In this document: one piece after another, positions 24,201-37,300 of the stretch
How the letters are laid out: each line of letters begins with the position of its first letter
How positions within the stretch are numbered: position 1 is the first letter of the stretch
From: Acanthaster planci
Taxonomy: Eukaryota; Echinodermata; Asteroidea; Valvatida; Acanthasteridae
Reading direction: 5' to 3'
Assembly (NCBI RefSeq): GCF_001949145.1
Contig: NW_019091521.1
Location: 414,919 to 478,918 of the forward strand
DNA: 64,000 nucleotides
Position numbers and translations under genes: made by a program
The notes under the pieces: model-generated
What the model saw: only the letters and a program-made list of their open reading frames with translations
Database searches by the model: none
What the model was told of the DNA's origin: nothing

Positions 24201-27012
24201 GGGTGCCTTTCCTGGCCACAGATCTCAACAGAAACGGGCCACAACATGTCGTGCACGATGTTTGTACTGGGAACAATCATAACATATGTCAGTACCACAC
24301 TGAAGCCTCAAATTCCCACGTCTGACAAACTGATTGACAGTTCAGAGACGACGGGAATATCATTTTGACATCATTTCTCACCAAGCGCACATGGACCGTG
24401 AAATTTAGGGCATCGTGCATACAGTGCCGCCGGCTGCTTGAAAGCGCTGTAATAATTGTGTGCGCAGCTCTACTCCCGCTCATCCCCTGTTGCTGCCCAA
24501 AAATAAATCCAGTCTTAAAGTTAGAAAGAGACAGGACACCAGTACTCGATCGAGCGGATATAAATAGTTCATCCTGAGAAGTGTCATTTTTATTCTTTCA
24601 GAGTTGTCTGGTGATAGTCATAAATTCGTCTTCATAGCGAAGTCTTTTTTTTATATGTACAAGCTCCGGCCCATTGACATTCGGCCGTGCAGAATCATGC
24701 TCAGCTCTGAATTTTCTCGTTTTCTCCATTGAATTCCCTCTTGAAATGCCCGACAAAAGAGTTATTACGATTCCGTGAAGGCACGTAAGGAGATTTCAGA
24801 AACTTATAAAGTCAAAAACCCTTTTAAGGCAGGCGTAAAAGCGCTTTTGTTCTTGTTATATCACTGCTATCATTGATTGTCAATATCCCAAATACGTCCC
24901 GACAGAGGTTGCGTGAGCTCGTTCCCATGAGGAGTTTGTACGCAGACACTCCACATCGTGTGCGCACCAAGATGACGTTCCGAGCAGTCCCACGCGATCG
25001 TTGATGCCCACCAAGCATAATTTTTACAACTTTGTCAAGGTGCCAATCAAAGCTCTCTGAACGCGGCCCTGTTAATCACGAACACGGAACGAATAAACAA
25101 AGATTAATGTAATAAATTTCTTTCATGCAAAGATCCGATCAGTATGCTCAGTGCTTGTGTTATCTGTTAATCCGCCTCGGCTGCAGGTAAGGGGACGAGA
25201 TAATAGCTTGCAGAGCATTGCTTGTCCCCTGACAGATTGACCTCTAGTTTTTCGTAGGGTGGATCCACTTTGATTGACTTAGCAAGGTGTTTGTATAGGT
25301 GGGCATGCACTTAAAGCGGCGTCCAGCGCGAAGACAATCCAGTATGCATGAAATCATTAGTTTCACTGGTGCAGTTCAGTAAATAGACAAAGTGCACTAT
25401 CACCGATCACCATCCTAAGGATGGAGCGATAGCGAGAGTCCGTGCTAGTGGGGCTGTAGTGGTTTTTGTACTCGGCCACCATAAGATGCTTGCTGTACTG
25501 AAGGCCATGAGGATATCCACTATGCCAATGCTGTGCTGTTCTAAGATATGAGAATCCAAATATCCAATGACAAGTAGTTCATGGATAGTCCCAATAGTCA
25601 GTTGACATAAAACTGACAGTCTTATCGAAGTACACGTATCTAATATTTCAGCGAAAGCTAATCAACTCTTGGTAAGGACCCTTAACTAAAATAATGGGGC
25701 GTCCGACAACTAGTTGAATTGATTCGTTGTTACAAGAATTTGACCGGGCTATTTCAATTTAACTTGCCCATACGATGGACAGAAAGAAAGTGCTATGCAT
25801 CTATAAACTTCATTTCAATGAGAAATTTCACTTGATTCGTTGTTTTGAACCTTGTCAGGAATCCCCAATGACCCGATACCCCAGGCGCAGTACCGGGCCG
25901 GCTTCAGCGAGTGTATGAGTGAGGTCAGTCGATTCATGGAGGCCAACAAGAGCGCCCTCAAACCTGAAACGCGATCGGGACTCCTCAACCACCTGGCGGG
26001 CTCCCTGGTGCCGTGCAGCGGCACCGGTTGGGGTGGGACGGCGCCATTTGCAGCGGGCGTCAGCAGAGTCGCTCCCCGGGAGGTCGGGGTCAACCTCAGC
26101 AGGCCAGGTCTAGAACGCCCTGCGGGGGCACCAGCATCAACGAGCGTGCCTGTACATTCGCACACCTTGGCGACACCGCCCAAAGTTATCGTCCCACCTT
26201 TGGCCCCGGCCCAACAGCCGACTGCCCCGTCCATAAGCTCGCAACAAGCGGTTACCAGCAATACCAACAACGCCATTCCCGTAGAGCAGTCTCCCAGGAA
26301 GGGTGAGCACCCAACAGCAGCTTGCATCCCACCGCTGACACCAGCCACACCGGGGGTCACACTCCCGGTGAATTTTCCTCCGGCTCCGGCCGGTCATGTC
26401 GCGCTTGTGCTGCCTGCTCATCTCCTGAGCTCATTCGTTGGCGGTCAGTTTGCAACTGGTCAGGTGATCCCACTGTACCACCAGCAGAGTGGTTCCCCTG
26501 TGATGGGCCAACAACGGGCAGTGACCGCCAGGGCACCAGCGGTACTCCCGGCCGGGTCAGTGGGTGAGGTTTTATCAAATCCCAACCCCGGGCAAAGTTC
26601 CAACTTCGACAACCAATGTGCACCCAGTTCCGGCACTGGCGGGGCGGGGCCTATTTTCGTTATTCCCGGCCTCAGTTCGGGATGCTCCTCAAACGTGGCA
26701 TCAACTAGTGCAAGACCAAAGGCATCATCGACGCCCTCTCAACCAACTGGGCATGCCCTCAGAGGAGGGATCCCGGTTCCGGCTTCCAACCAACCAACTA
26801 CTCCAGGCAACGTGGTAACCATGGAAACAAGAAGCCAAAATGGCGTCGTCTACGCCCCCGCCTCTCTACCTATGCAGCTGTTCGTTGCGCCCTCTGCCTA
26901 CAGCGGGGGCGTCAACGCTCCCTTCGCGAATGGTCTTTCTTTGCCGAATCCTTCAGCCTTTGCCTTGGGTCCTCATTGGAGGCCATGGGGTTGGGACCAG
27001 GACCAGAGTTAA
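21207..27012 (+). CDS. HES-A: Hairy/Enhancer-of-split bHLH-Orange repressor, complete, 462 aa
   Basis: A DNA-binding transcriptional repressor of the HES family, typically a nuclear Notch target that recruits Groucho/TLE through WRPW. Exons 21207-21248, 22571-22672, 24056-24146 and 25859-27012 join in frame (1389 bp with stop). Basic region at about residues 12-29 (KRKSSKPLMEKRRRARIN) keeps the HES proline (P18). Helix-loop-helix runs to about 75, with a divergent helix 2 (KREKAEILEQTVQLVKHL). The Orange domain is at about 87-128 (QYRAGFSECMSEVSRFMEA). A long Pro/Ser/Thr/Ala-rich tail follows, with WRPW at 452-455 and seven more residues (GWDQDQS). The three intron positions are those of vertebrate HES1. 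A one-to-one vertebrate orthologue cannot be chosen. The start codon is the only ATG in frame with exon 2 in the short first exon. Confidence 0.94.
21249..22570. other. HES-A intron 1, non-coding
   Basis: 1.3 kb, GT...AG. No exon or named repeat is seen. Early introns of HES genes can hold regulatory sites, but no perfect CSL octamer was found here. Confidence 0.6.
22571..22672 (+). CDS. HES-A exon 2: basic region and helix 1
   Basis: It starts after tatcccccag with SSKPLMEKRRRARINECLAE and ends SGQEE at GAG|GTCAGT; 34 codons, phase 0/0. Proline is present at the HES-specific position. Confidence 0.97.
22673..24055. other. HES-A intron 2, non-coding
   Basis: 1.4 kb with a C-run near 23231. 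It contains an open frame of 183 codons on the plus strand (22972-23523) that resembles nothing known and is treated as chance. Confidence 0.6.
24056..24146 (+). CDS. HES-A exon 3: loop and helix 2
   Basis: It starts after ttatctttag with TPGSHSKREKAEILEQTVQL and ends HQGQT plus one base at ACAG|GTAGGG, in phase 1. Compared with the family SKLEKADILEMTVKHL, Leu-to-Arg, Asp-to-Glu and Met-to-Gln changes make this helix unusually divergent. Confidence 0.95.
24147..25858. other. HES-A intron 3, non-coding, with one CSL-type site
   Basis: 1.7 kb. TTCCCACG at 24313-24320 is a perfect CSL octamer on the minus strand. Nothing else can be named. Confidence 0.55.
25859..27012 (+). CDS. HES-A exon 4: Orange domain, low-complexity tail, WRPW
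   Basis: It starts after aaccttgtcag and completes a Gly codon. The Orange domain comes first, then about 300 residues rich in Pro, Ser, Thr and Ala, and then HWRPWGWDQDQS and TAA at 27010-27012. The other frames here are open by composition only. Confidence 0.96.
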
Positions 27013-27790
27013 TCAGCTTCAAGTCCTCTTGAAGCGCTACCGATACAGTGGAACCAAACTAGTTTGGGTGTCCTAAAATCTCTTCAACACCAAAATATTG
27101 AGGCTCATTCCAAAATTTGTTAAAGGATCGGCACGTGACCACAAAAGAGGGTGTTCTGACTCTTGTGCACAATTAAATTTGTCCTATGAATGGTTTTTGT
27201 TTTGAGCAACATTTGAGTACTAATTAAGTTTGTCGTCGCAATATCAACATTCACCGACTGAACGCACTTATGAATATTGAAAAATACGTTACCCATAAGA
27301 AAGATCACATTGAATTTTCTTCTAGTAAGCACTTGAGTAAAGTGGCTTTTTGTCGCTAATGCTAATTGTTGTCACTGTGAATTAGGTTAAATTATTTACA
27401 ATTATGCCAATTTATTAACGAACTTCATATATTTGGGAAATTTCTTGGTTTAATAATGAAGGTAAATACTCTATTAACACTAAATGTTACAAAAGGGAAT
27501 TACTAGCTTGACGAAAAAACAAAGATCCCCTATGTCGGCTTCGCAGACGGTTCAAAGCTTCGCTAAAATGCGAGCGCCCTCTATAATTAACACTAATGAG
27601 GCTTGCTGTGTGTTGGCGTGATGTGCAGTGCAACGTGTTGTATACATTTATTTCTTACGCAACTCAGTGCTGTTTCTTTGTATGAAAAAATTGTGTTTAT
27701 CAGATTACTTTATATTATCCATTATTAAAAAAGAACTGATTATTTAAGACGTTTATAAAAGTGACGGGAAATAAACAACTTCATTTGCAA
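27013..27790 (+). other. HES-A 3' untranslated region (probable)
   Basis: AT-rich sequence after the stop. The best polyadenylation signal is AATAAA at 27770-27775, followed by a T-rich region. The true end is not proven by sequence. Confidence 0.5.
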
Positions 27791-28044
27791 ATTCCTATTC
27801 ATTTGACTCTTTGTAGGACGTGTCAGTATAACACATGTTTCTTTCTACCAAGTCAAGACAGTTGAAAAACTACAATCTGACAGTTACATTTTTTGGGTGG
27901 GGGTGGGGCTAAAATATGTTCATTTCTGCTCTAAAATTGCAATCAAGGATCGTGAGTCATTTTCAGGAAAGACAGTGTTGGAAATGAGGCGTTGGGACGA
28001 AAACCACGAACGTTAAGATTGTGTGAACCGAGAGAATGTGTGGG

Positions 28045-28202
28045 ACAGTCGAACCTCACTAAAAATACAACATTGTGTTGGTAACAAGCTTGGCCCCAAC
28101 CCTTTGTTCTTCAATGTTTTCATTCGTGATGATACAAGATTCCTGTTCTAACAGGGTAATCTGCTAAGGCCGAAGGACCTCTTGTTAATCAGGTTCGACT
28201 GT
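28045..28202. mobile_element. 158-bp MITE with ACAGTCGAACCT inverted ends
   Basis: ACAGTCGAACCT at 28045-28056 is answered exactly by AGGTTCGACTGT at 28191-28202, and the similarity extends several bases inward. It has no coding capacity. The family is probably a Tc1/mariner- or pogo-related derivative, but no clean TA duplication is seen. Confidence 0.75.
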
Positions 28203-28700
28203 ATTTCTAGGGATGGATTTGGCATGGTTGTCCTAAATACTATACACCTATAGCGCTTCACGGATCGATGCAATTCGAACCAGGAGCAGCACAAAAAGAA
28301 GGCTAGGAGAGACATGATAGCGACGAACAATTCTTCGAGAGTGCTCGTCGATATTTTTCTGGTTAAAATAATTTTGTTACACGCTAAACTCTCGGTTCCA
28401 GGTCCTACCATGCTAAACGAACTAGCTAACCGAGTAGCTCGCGATCGTTATTTTATGAGACACCGTCACTCACCAGCGCTTATCCCCATTCCCTCTGAAG
28501 AGGAATCCGATCGATTCTGATCAAAATGTGTCTAGAGGTCCACGCGGCTCACAGCCTAATAATACACGGAATGATCTCAGCGCACTTCCTTCTTACATCG
28601 GGCTTAACACCATCCCCGTTTGTCGTTTCGTCCTTGCTTCATTGTTTGATGTTTAAAGGCTTCTCGACGGTATTAAACCCTAGAAAACCTGGCCTGCAAC

Positions 28701-28770
28701 GGGGGGGGGGGGGGTTGGGATGTGGGGGGTTGGGTTTGGGAAATTGGGNGGGGGGTTGGGATGTGGTGGC
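28701..28770 (+). repeat. G-rich tract with unresolved base
   Basis: A run of 14 G is followed by repeats of gggttgggatgtggggggttggg, with N at 28749. It has the pattern of a G-quadruplex-forming tract, which likely explains the sequencing ambiguity. Confidence 0.85.
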
Positions 28771-31312
28771 ATGCGTTCGGAAATTCGGCTGACACATTTT
28801 TTGTTACAGGAAAGCACTATGCACTGGTTCGACTACTACAGGCTGTCCCAGGATTATCAAAACCCCGAAATTAATTATTTTTATTGACCATGAAAGTAAA
28901 TGCAATCGGCATATTTTTCAGTAACAACTGCGCCATTCTTCCAGCTTTCAAAAGAATATTTAGATCACTCAAAACGGTCCACCAAACTGCAAATACGCTT
29001 GATTGTGTATACAGAGGCGTTTTGTAATTTGAGAAAAGTGGAAATATTGGAGAGACGCAACACATTTCTTTTGCCTTTATTCCATTTGTCTTCGTTTCTT
29101 TTTCCTCTTGAACTTTCACTGTGGTGTGGATCTGTATTGATTATTGGGGATCAAGGCATTACTCAAAGCTCGTACGTTTGTATGTTTTTATTTGAAAATG
29201 TTTATTTGAGTGGTGCTGAACAGAAGAACTGCTTCGTTCTTGCAACCAAGGTAGTTTACCATTTTATTTTTCACTTTGCTCAATGTACGGAAACGGAAGA
29301 GCCAGGGGAACCCTGCAATTGGCTAGACCAGTTCTCATGATCTAAAATTTTAAAGCAAGCTAAAAGTATGGTAAATATTATTGTTGAAAACCAAAACCGG
29401 TAGCGGTCATTTTCATAGTCAAAAATAATAATTTGTTGGGATCTTATAATTCTAGGACAAATGTACACGGGAAAATGCAACTGTCAGACAGAAGGATGTT
29501 TTCACATCATTATACTTAAGTTTAGGAGAGGAATCAATGTTCAAGTTTGAAAACGGAATTATGAATTGTTAATGACCTTGGCTGGATATTGATCATGGTT
29601 AGAATAAAGTTGACGATGATGAAAAGGGTGATAGTTGTGAGGTGCACATGTATAAATTGAAGGCGATGGCCACATAAAGAAAGATATTGACAGGGATAAA
29701 TAATGGTGACAGTCGAGACGATGACAACACAACAGTGACAACCGTCGTGGCCCACCACCTGGAATGGTGATGGCGTCCCCAAATCCCTCCTTTGCTCGTT
29801 ACCGCATTAAATAATTAGGCCTAAGTGAGACGAGGGTCGGCATTCACCCCATGATGGTCGAACATCATCTAATGCTATTCCCAACATCTTAACTTCATCG
29901 ACCGCCTCTTCCAAGCAGCAGGTACAATCTCCCAGCTTAGTGGGCAAGCCTGATGATGCGGCTTTGTAGGCGAGTAATTGATGGATACTGCGGCGTGATG
30001 AAGAAAAAAGTAATCGACCGATGATGATGGAAAGGGGGTACGAACATCTTCAGATAATTTGATCATACATTCATTCGTCAAATGTAACGTACATTTGCCA
30101 ATTAAAAGTTGTAAACTTGTTGATCAGAAACAAGGAACATTAAATTAATTAATTTTCCAAAATCATACATGGCTGCCCTCTTCAACTAAATGTAGTGCAA
30201 AGTGATCTGACAAGTGCACCTTCGAGTGACAAAATGCTTCTCTTGGTATATCCACGAGCCTAAACAGGAAGACGACGGCCTTAACACTGTCAAAAACTAG
30301 CGCAAGAAAGTGGTCTTTGTCAACAATTACCGCTGGTGAGATTTGATGCATCCGTGCACTTTAGATTTACGGGTTTTCGTATGAACAGTGCAAAAAGTGT
30401 GAAGCCGTGTTGACTTTTTTCACTGCGAAGTAGAACAATTCGATTGAATATATGAAATGCGTAGTTTCCGCGCTCATTTCAGATCGGCGAAACACAGACC
30501 AGGTCCAAGAAGAGGAAAAGTCGATAATCGAAAGGCATTGCTTTGCCGGCGTGGATAGCCCGACTTAAAAAGAAAAACAATCGATCATGTCGGAAATCAC
30601 CTGCGAAAGTTGGCAAAACAGTACCCGCGGGCAAGCCAACCGGTCGAAGCAGAAAAACAAGACAACTTGACGAATTAACTTTTCTTGGCGGGAGCAAGGG
30701 AGATTCTTTACAAAGGCGGCAAATCGCCCGGCACCTCATTTTGTTCCGATCCACGCGTCATCAATGGATCGATACATGCATGCTGCACCATGTTTTACCT
30801 GTAGCTATCAACAACAGCATAATATATTTACAGCGTTCGATATTACCCCATTCAGTAGCTACAGTCACTTCCACAAAACAAGTCTTTTCGAAATCCCTGT
30901 CTTTTTTGAACGACAATTCAGTCTTAAGCCTATTTTAGATATCAACAATCATGCGGCAAATGACCGTAATTATATCCCATGCTGGTACATTTCTATACGC
31001 TAAATGGGCTGCTCATTCGTTTCTTGAAGAGAGTTCATGTAATGAAGCGGTGCTAGAAGAAAGTCTCCCGCATAGAGCAGTAGACTAGTTCTTGTACTAA
31101 ATTCCCCTTAACAATGTTTTGAAGCCTCAGACCTTTGCGTTGGGTCTTCAATTACACAATTAATGGTGTTAAAGGGAGATTCGTGTGGGGGCCCGGGTCT
31201 TTAGTTAGGAAGAGAGGGGATTACATCAGTATCACTGTTGGTACAACAATGCCGCGGGCATGCCAGCAGATCGAACCGAGGACCAAAGCCTGGCATCGAC
31301 TCGTTTTAGCCG

Positions 31313-31336
31313 AAGAGAGAGAGAGAGAGAGAGAGA
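31313..31336 (+). repeat. (GA)n microsatellite
   Basis: About twelve GA units in an otherwise unremarkable intergenic stretch. It makes an open frame through the repeat look longer. Confidence 0.9.
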
Positions 31337-34300
31337 AAAAAACCCGGCACGGCTTGCAAACAATTCCCATTAAGAATTCTCCCATCAGGATAGTGGTGCA
31401 CTGCGTAGAAAGAGGTATATTGAACGTTCCATCATTGTGCCGATCATTAGTCAAGCGAGAATCATTTTGTGACAACAACATGGAAGGGGGATTTGCCAAG
31501 GGGGGTTGCCGCGCATTCCCATACGGACATCATGTACAGTACATGTACAAGACCGTGCGCGCCCGGATCCGAGGTAGGGTGGGGCGGTGGATAGGGGTCG
31601 TCAAAATTCAGCATGTATGGACAGTTTTCCGCAAACGAATGTGGGTTTGCGAGCTGGATTTGAACTCATGTCTAGCGTGCACTTTATAATGCGTTCGAAT
31701 CAGACTGAGCTCGTCGTGGTGATATAGGGTTCCTTCACCCAGGTACACACCCCTTCCGAATTATACCAGGCACGAAATGGGACAGAGGGGTACCCCCAAC
31801 AAGTACAATCCCCATACACACTCCGGCCTATTGTCACTTAACACATCCCAAGGGCCTTCATGTCTGAAAAGAATTCCTGAGATACCAGCGTATGATGACC
31901 GACACAAAGGGGGTGGGTTCTCTCTGTCCAATAGTTTGCTTCATATGCTGCGAATGCTTGGCTTCCGTCGGATATTTACCAAGCATGGAAACTTGAACAC
32001 AAACCGCCAAGCATGACCGCTTTATTATGGAGTCCCACATTCATATGCGATTGGACCCCCCCCCACGCATTATACAGTCCCTTTTACGCCTAGTCCCAAA
32101 TAGATCTTGTTCCTTGTTAAGCACCCTGAAGATCTTGTCGTCCCAGGTTTTCGCACTTCATTCGTTTTGAGCACGGTACGATTACTCGTGTAATTCACCC
32201 TTGTCGTTCAACAACCCGTTAAAATGACCAGGGTACCAGTGGAGGTCCAAGAAGGGAAGTACAAGGCTCAACACAATGCAGATTTCGGGGGGGGGGGGGT
32301 TGCGTGAGCCAAAGCCATCTCCACTGACAACCTGCTCCGTGGGGAGATGAGCTTGAATGACCTAAGTTTAAAAGGCAATTTAAAAGAAGCAACGGCGTTA
32401 TGGAATTCGGACGGCTGCAGGGAGACGGGAAAGTCATTTCTAATCACATGCCTGAGACTGAAAATCAACGTTGACACATACAGAGGGCGAAATCTAGTTC
32501 TTTTGAGATCCACATGTAAGATAAAGATCGTGTAAATTGAGACAAGTGTGGCTCCTTGCATTTTGGTGCACGTGCTGCAAACTGAAATTTAGCGATCGCG
32601 ATCCGCGCAAAGCGCGAAGTGAAAGTTTCCGGAAATTATGTGAGCGAGTGCGTCAACAGAGCGCCCCCATGCGACTTGCCATAAAGCAGACAGGATTCTG
32701 TTCTTCTCCAAGGCAGCGTGCGAAGGACGTGGGTACGACCGGCCGTAACACGAGTGCCTATGGGAAGCCGTTCGCTGCAGTTGGTGGCGGCTTCCAAAGG
32801 CGAATGTGTTACTTGTATATTTAACAGCTGGCAACTAGTCGTAGCTGTTAACCTATGGCTTACCGTCCACACAAAAGAAATTACAAAAGTCAAACGCAGG
32901 TGAATCAGGAAGCCCGTTCTTGACATGGGTTTCTTGTTCTCACGCTACCGGAAAACTCGTGAGATTTTGATTTGTGAACTTACAGCCAGAAGATATAGCG
33001 AGATGGCTTTCAAAGCCTGAGACAATGGGAAATTTTGCAAAATTCATATAAATAATTTTCTCTAACACTGAAATGAATGTTCCTTTTTAAATAGAACGAA
33101 TTCAGCTCCGTTATCCAAAATCAACCCTCGAAGAAGGTACGTGGACGCCGCCATGCCAGTTGTCACTGTCAGCGATAACCGGTTGTACGTTCCCGGCGTT
33201 CGAGCGACCGACCCACGAACAACAAATCGAGCTTTTCATGGACACAAGCCGCCTGAACTCAGGCTCACACTTTGCGAAAAAAATACTGGCCCTCTTTGAA
33301 AGTGTAAGGACTCCATTTTGGAGCCAAACCTGACACCAGCCACGAGTCATAATTTTGCACATTTTAGCCACCCATACGAACAGTCAGCAACATGAGTCTA
33401 TTTCAGTCCATTTCAAAACTTTAATTAAGCTTTTAACATACGAACTTTATAACAGGTTATATTTCAGATGTTTACATTTACTTCGTGATCGACAGAAGCG
33501 TTTCTCTGCGAGAGTTCCCTATTTTAGGATGCGCACGCCTCTGTCTGTCAAAAACTGGCAGAAAACAGAGGGCTTAAAAACGTGCAATAAGATATCGATG
33601 GACGATATTGCCTGCGGCGATGGAAATGCCTCAGGTGGCGAACACTCTTTATTCCTTTACCTGTCCGCCCGGCAAACAGGTCAATTTTCGGCTTTGAATC
33701 TTCGTTCGATCCGTGTGTCTCCCCGCGGGAATGTTGGGGCTGCCCGCCAAGCGGTTGACACAACACGTGTCAACGTCAGGACAATACTGTAGATTTCTAC
33801 TTCGATCTGCTCCAGGGCCAACCTTTTCAAAGGACGCCAACTTGGTGTTCGAAACTTTGCATGGTGGTGGTATCAACCATAAGAGACCTTATTCGCGGGG
33901 ACGCCATGTTGGATCTTGTTCCCGAATCTATTCAATGTACATGTAACCTGTTAAATGGGGTGGTGCCGTTTAGGTTCCAAACCTCAATTTCAATTTTGTT
34001 TAAAGTGTTGCATGAAACACTTCAGATATTATTCATCACTAATTTTAAATAAGGCCAACCAAAATCTGGCGTGAATGTGTATGTACTTTTATTTCATCGG
34101 TGTTATTTTTATTCTCAGGTTCCCACCACGAAAAATCTTATCTCACTTTCAATTCAAGATGGCTGACACTTGAATACAGTTTTCGACGGTGAAGATTTGC
34201 GGGTGCACTATGCATGGCCGGATCCAGACCCCATTCTTTTTTTTGGGGGGGGGGGGGACAAAACAAGAAAGCAGCGTCCCCGGTGAACTTTTCCATTAGG

Positions 34301-37300
34301 TGATTGGACCAGTCACATTTAAGCAGCTGCTCAGAAACAATTTCCTGAACAAAATGGCTCTGTCCATACAAAACAACCCCAAGACACTTAATATCTTCGC
34401 TCTGATTTATTAAAAAATCCTCCTTTTTGGGGGGTGGGGAGGCTGCATTGCCCCCATTGCTCTCCTGATCCGCCCTTGGCACCATGTAACTATCTCTTTT
34501 AGGAAGATGTATGGTTCTGAAAAGTAACTTGGTGTTCTGCAAGTGCGAGTAGTGGGATTGATTGTAATAGCTGTTTTAAAGGTTCCATATTACTCGAAAC
34601 TATGATCGTGTTTCCATTAATAGGAGAAAAACATGCCGGGGGGGGAGGATCAGCGACATGAACGCAGACGGGGGAGCTATACAATCAGGGCCTTACGACC
34701 ACAACCGCCATTTTGACAATCAAAATGAGACAAAAAAGGAAAATATTGGGGTGTGAAGCGACGAGCAATGTCAGGCCCTTTCCACCGACCCCTCCTTGTC
34801 GAGAAAGGGGAGAAGACACTAACATTTGCAAAGTCTGATGAATCCAGGTGAAAACGTCTGTGACTGTAAGTCCAGGTGTGCTTGTATTCACATCTTGTCA
34901 GCGAGAAGTGTGATTTTGTTTCTTTTCCACTATACATATCACCGGGCCTCGAGCACAGTGTTAGAAAGAGCAGTGCTATTTAATTAAAACACTTTTTGAA
35001 ATTCACTTTTGAAATCCAATTTTTAACAACAAGAAAAAACTGATTCCGCACACTGTTTATTAACAATAAGCACCTGTACCCGGGCCACTCACCTGCGATG
35101 ACTTCAACAATAGGCGGACTTCGAGCGCCAATTCACGGCGCCTTTTGTTCTGAGAAGATGGCACCGGTCCAACACACGCGAAGCCGGATTAGCCACCACA
35201 GGTACGTCAAAGGAGGAACGGCGCTGATCCACGTGGGAACATTACGGGAAAAATAGGTGGTTATGGATCGGTTTTGGGCGATCGAAGCCACCTCATTATT
35301 AAGGCCGAAGGACAGGGACAGAGACAGGAGCCTGTGTGATGGTTTGGCTGAGGCCGGGGATGAATGGATCATTTCTGAGTCTTCAATAGACTCGACTTGT
35401 TCTTTTTGTAATCGCTGCCAGGTATATACTTTACGTTTCTAAGGAATAATGAAAAAGCCTGTGTGGCAATACGTCTGTACGTACAAAGAGAAAACTAAAT
35501 TTTGAAGCAAATTCTATAAAGGGAGTGAATGTCTGTATCCGTTTCGGCTAAGAACGTAGCGAGTACTGGGACCTATTCCTGGATACTGAACGAACACGAC
35601 AAAGTTGCAGAGTCTGTTCTTTTGAACTCACAGTCCTGTTTTTCCTACATGTGGCTGCTAAAATTGTTGACCGTCGGCAAAGAGCAAGAGAATAATTCAC
35701 AAAGTATTAACTTATAAATCCCGCGTAGCTATCAGAACACCAGATAATAATACACACACTTCTAAAAAGTCAATGACAATACAACCCCATTTAAAATTAA
35801 AGGAACAATGTCCATTTTGAACGAATTGGTGGTAAAATCGGGGAAGACCAAGCAAAAGGTGATATTTCCGTAAACGTTAGCCGCCCAGACACAATTTAGG
35901 CAAAACGAGAGTGGTCTATACCCTCTTTTGAGTAGAGCATGTACCCCCTTTTGTTTGAAATTTTGGGTGCACCCGTTTTGCTAGTTTTTCGATTTCTCAT
36001 TGGTCACTCAGATCGCTCGATAGCATTTTCCCACCTCCAAGGCCGGATTTGGAGGATGGGGAGGGAAACAGGGGGCCACCCCCCAAAAAGAGCACAATTC
36101 AAATATAAAAAATCCACATTAAGCAGAAGCACCCCTCATCTGTTGAAAAGAGCCATGTTGGTAGGGAGTGTTCAGTTTTGTTGGTAGCGATGCGACGGCA
36201 ACGCTGGCGTTTTCATGGTCGGTCGTGAACCAGCGATGCCCAGTTACAACCAAATAAGGAGCCTACGTTTTAATTTTAGGATTTTTTTGTTCTGTCCATT
36301 TCCCTCCTCTCCAACACTTGTGAAAAGTTCCCAAAGGAAGGTCCATTTTTGCGCCCCCCGACAATTGCGTCCTTGATCCACCCTTGCTTACCCGTATCGT
36401 AGTGTTTTGAACGCCATTGGGCTTGGAACCAAAATGAAGAAGTAAATGCCGTGATTTTTTCGCAGACCATTTTGTGGGCGGGGAGTCCATTTTCCAAAAG
36501 TTGGTCTTGAGTTGTGTCCATTGATTTCGAGTGAATTTCTAGCAAAGCCGATTGCTCACTCTCGGATGCGCCTCTGCGGATCCAGCGGAACCAACACGGG
36601 ACAATTTTGCTTTAATAATGACGGCACATGGAAATATTTACCGGAAGACCGATTACAATCATAGGACAATGCCATTTATCCTTACTTCCCAAAGACCCCA
36701 ATATCTAAGCCTCACTCCTCCAAAAGGTCAGAAAAGTTTATACATTCTGACACCGGTTGAACCCCTAAAAAAAAAATCTTCCTCCTCCCCCGAAATTGAA
36801 TGTGGGTCCGCCCTGTGAGTTTGCATTTTAAACTTTAGGGGAGAAGGGGATTTGTTGAAGCCAACCTCCCCTACATACAATTATTTTCGAACCACCTAGG
36901 CCTACATGGACATGTACTTACAATGGCATCAACTTTCCTTCGCATCGTTCAACTTAATTGATTTAAGTGAGTTAAGATTTAATGTTTGTGCAAAAATTCA
37001 CGTGTCAATCGAACGCAGTCACACTACCAGACTGTGTGCGCGGGCAATAATCGAACACTGTTAAAGTACGTGGGTTTTTTTTCTGCGAAGGGCGCCACCA
37101 ATTATCCAGCATTCTTGACAACCCTTGGTATCCGAGCGCAAAAAGACACCGTTCACCAGGCAAAGCATGTTAAAATTGAAAAATAATACATTTACTCCAC
37201 CAATTATTTTAAATGGAAAGTCCCCCATTGCCCTCCTCCCCGACACAAAATCCGGTAATTCATTGGAGACCACTCTCATTTAGTGCCTACAACTTGTATG

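Noticed and set aside
25815-26360. minus-strand 181-codon frame
   Set aside because: Antisense shadow of the HES-A last exon, open because of its GC-rich codons.
28526-28792. open frame ending in Gly-rich text with an X
   Set aside because: The Gly-rich part is the G-run itself and the X is the unresolved base.
30543-30938. 131-codon frame rich in Lys/Arg at its start
   Set aside because: The basic start suggested a DNA-binding or histone-like protein, but no motif follows and codon content is random.
31135-31689. 184-codon open frame in the HES-A/HES-B interval
   Set aside because: It reads through a (GA)n run that gives Glu-Arg repeats. The remainder looks random and no splice partner is seen.
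33355-33792. 145-codon plus-strand open frame
   Set aside because: No domain, and overlapping minus frames of similar length are equally open. Compositional.
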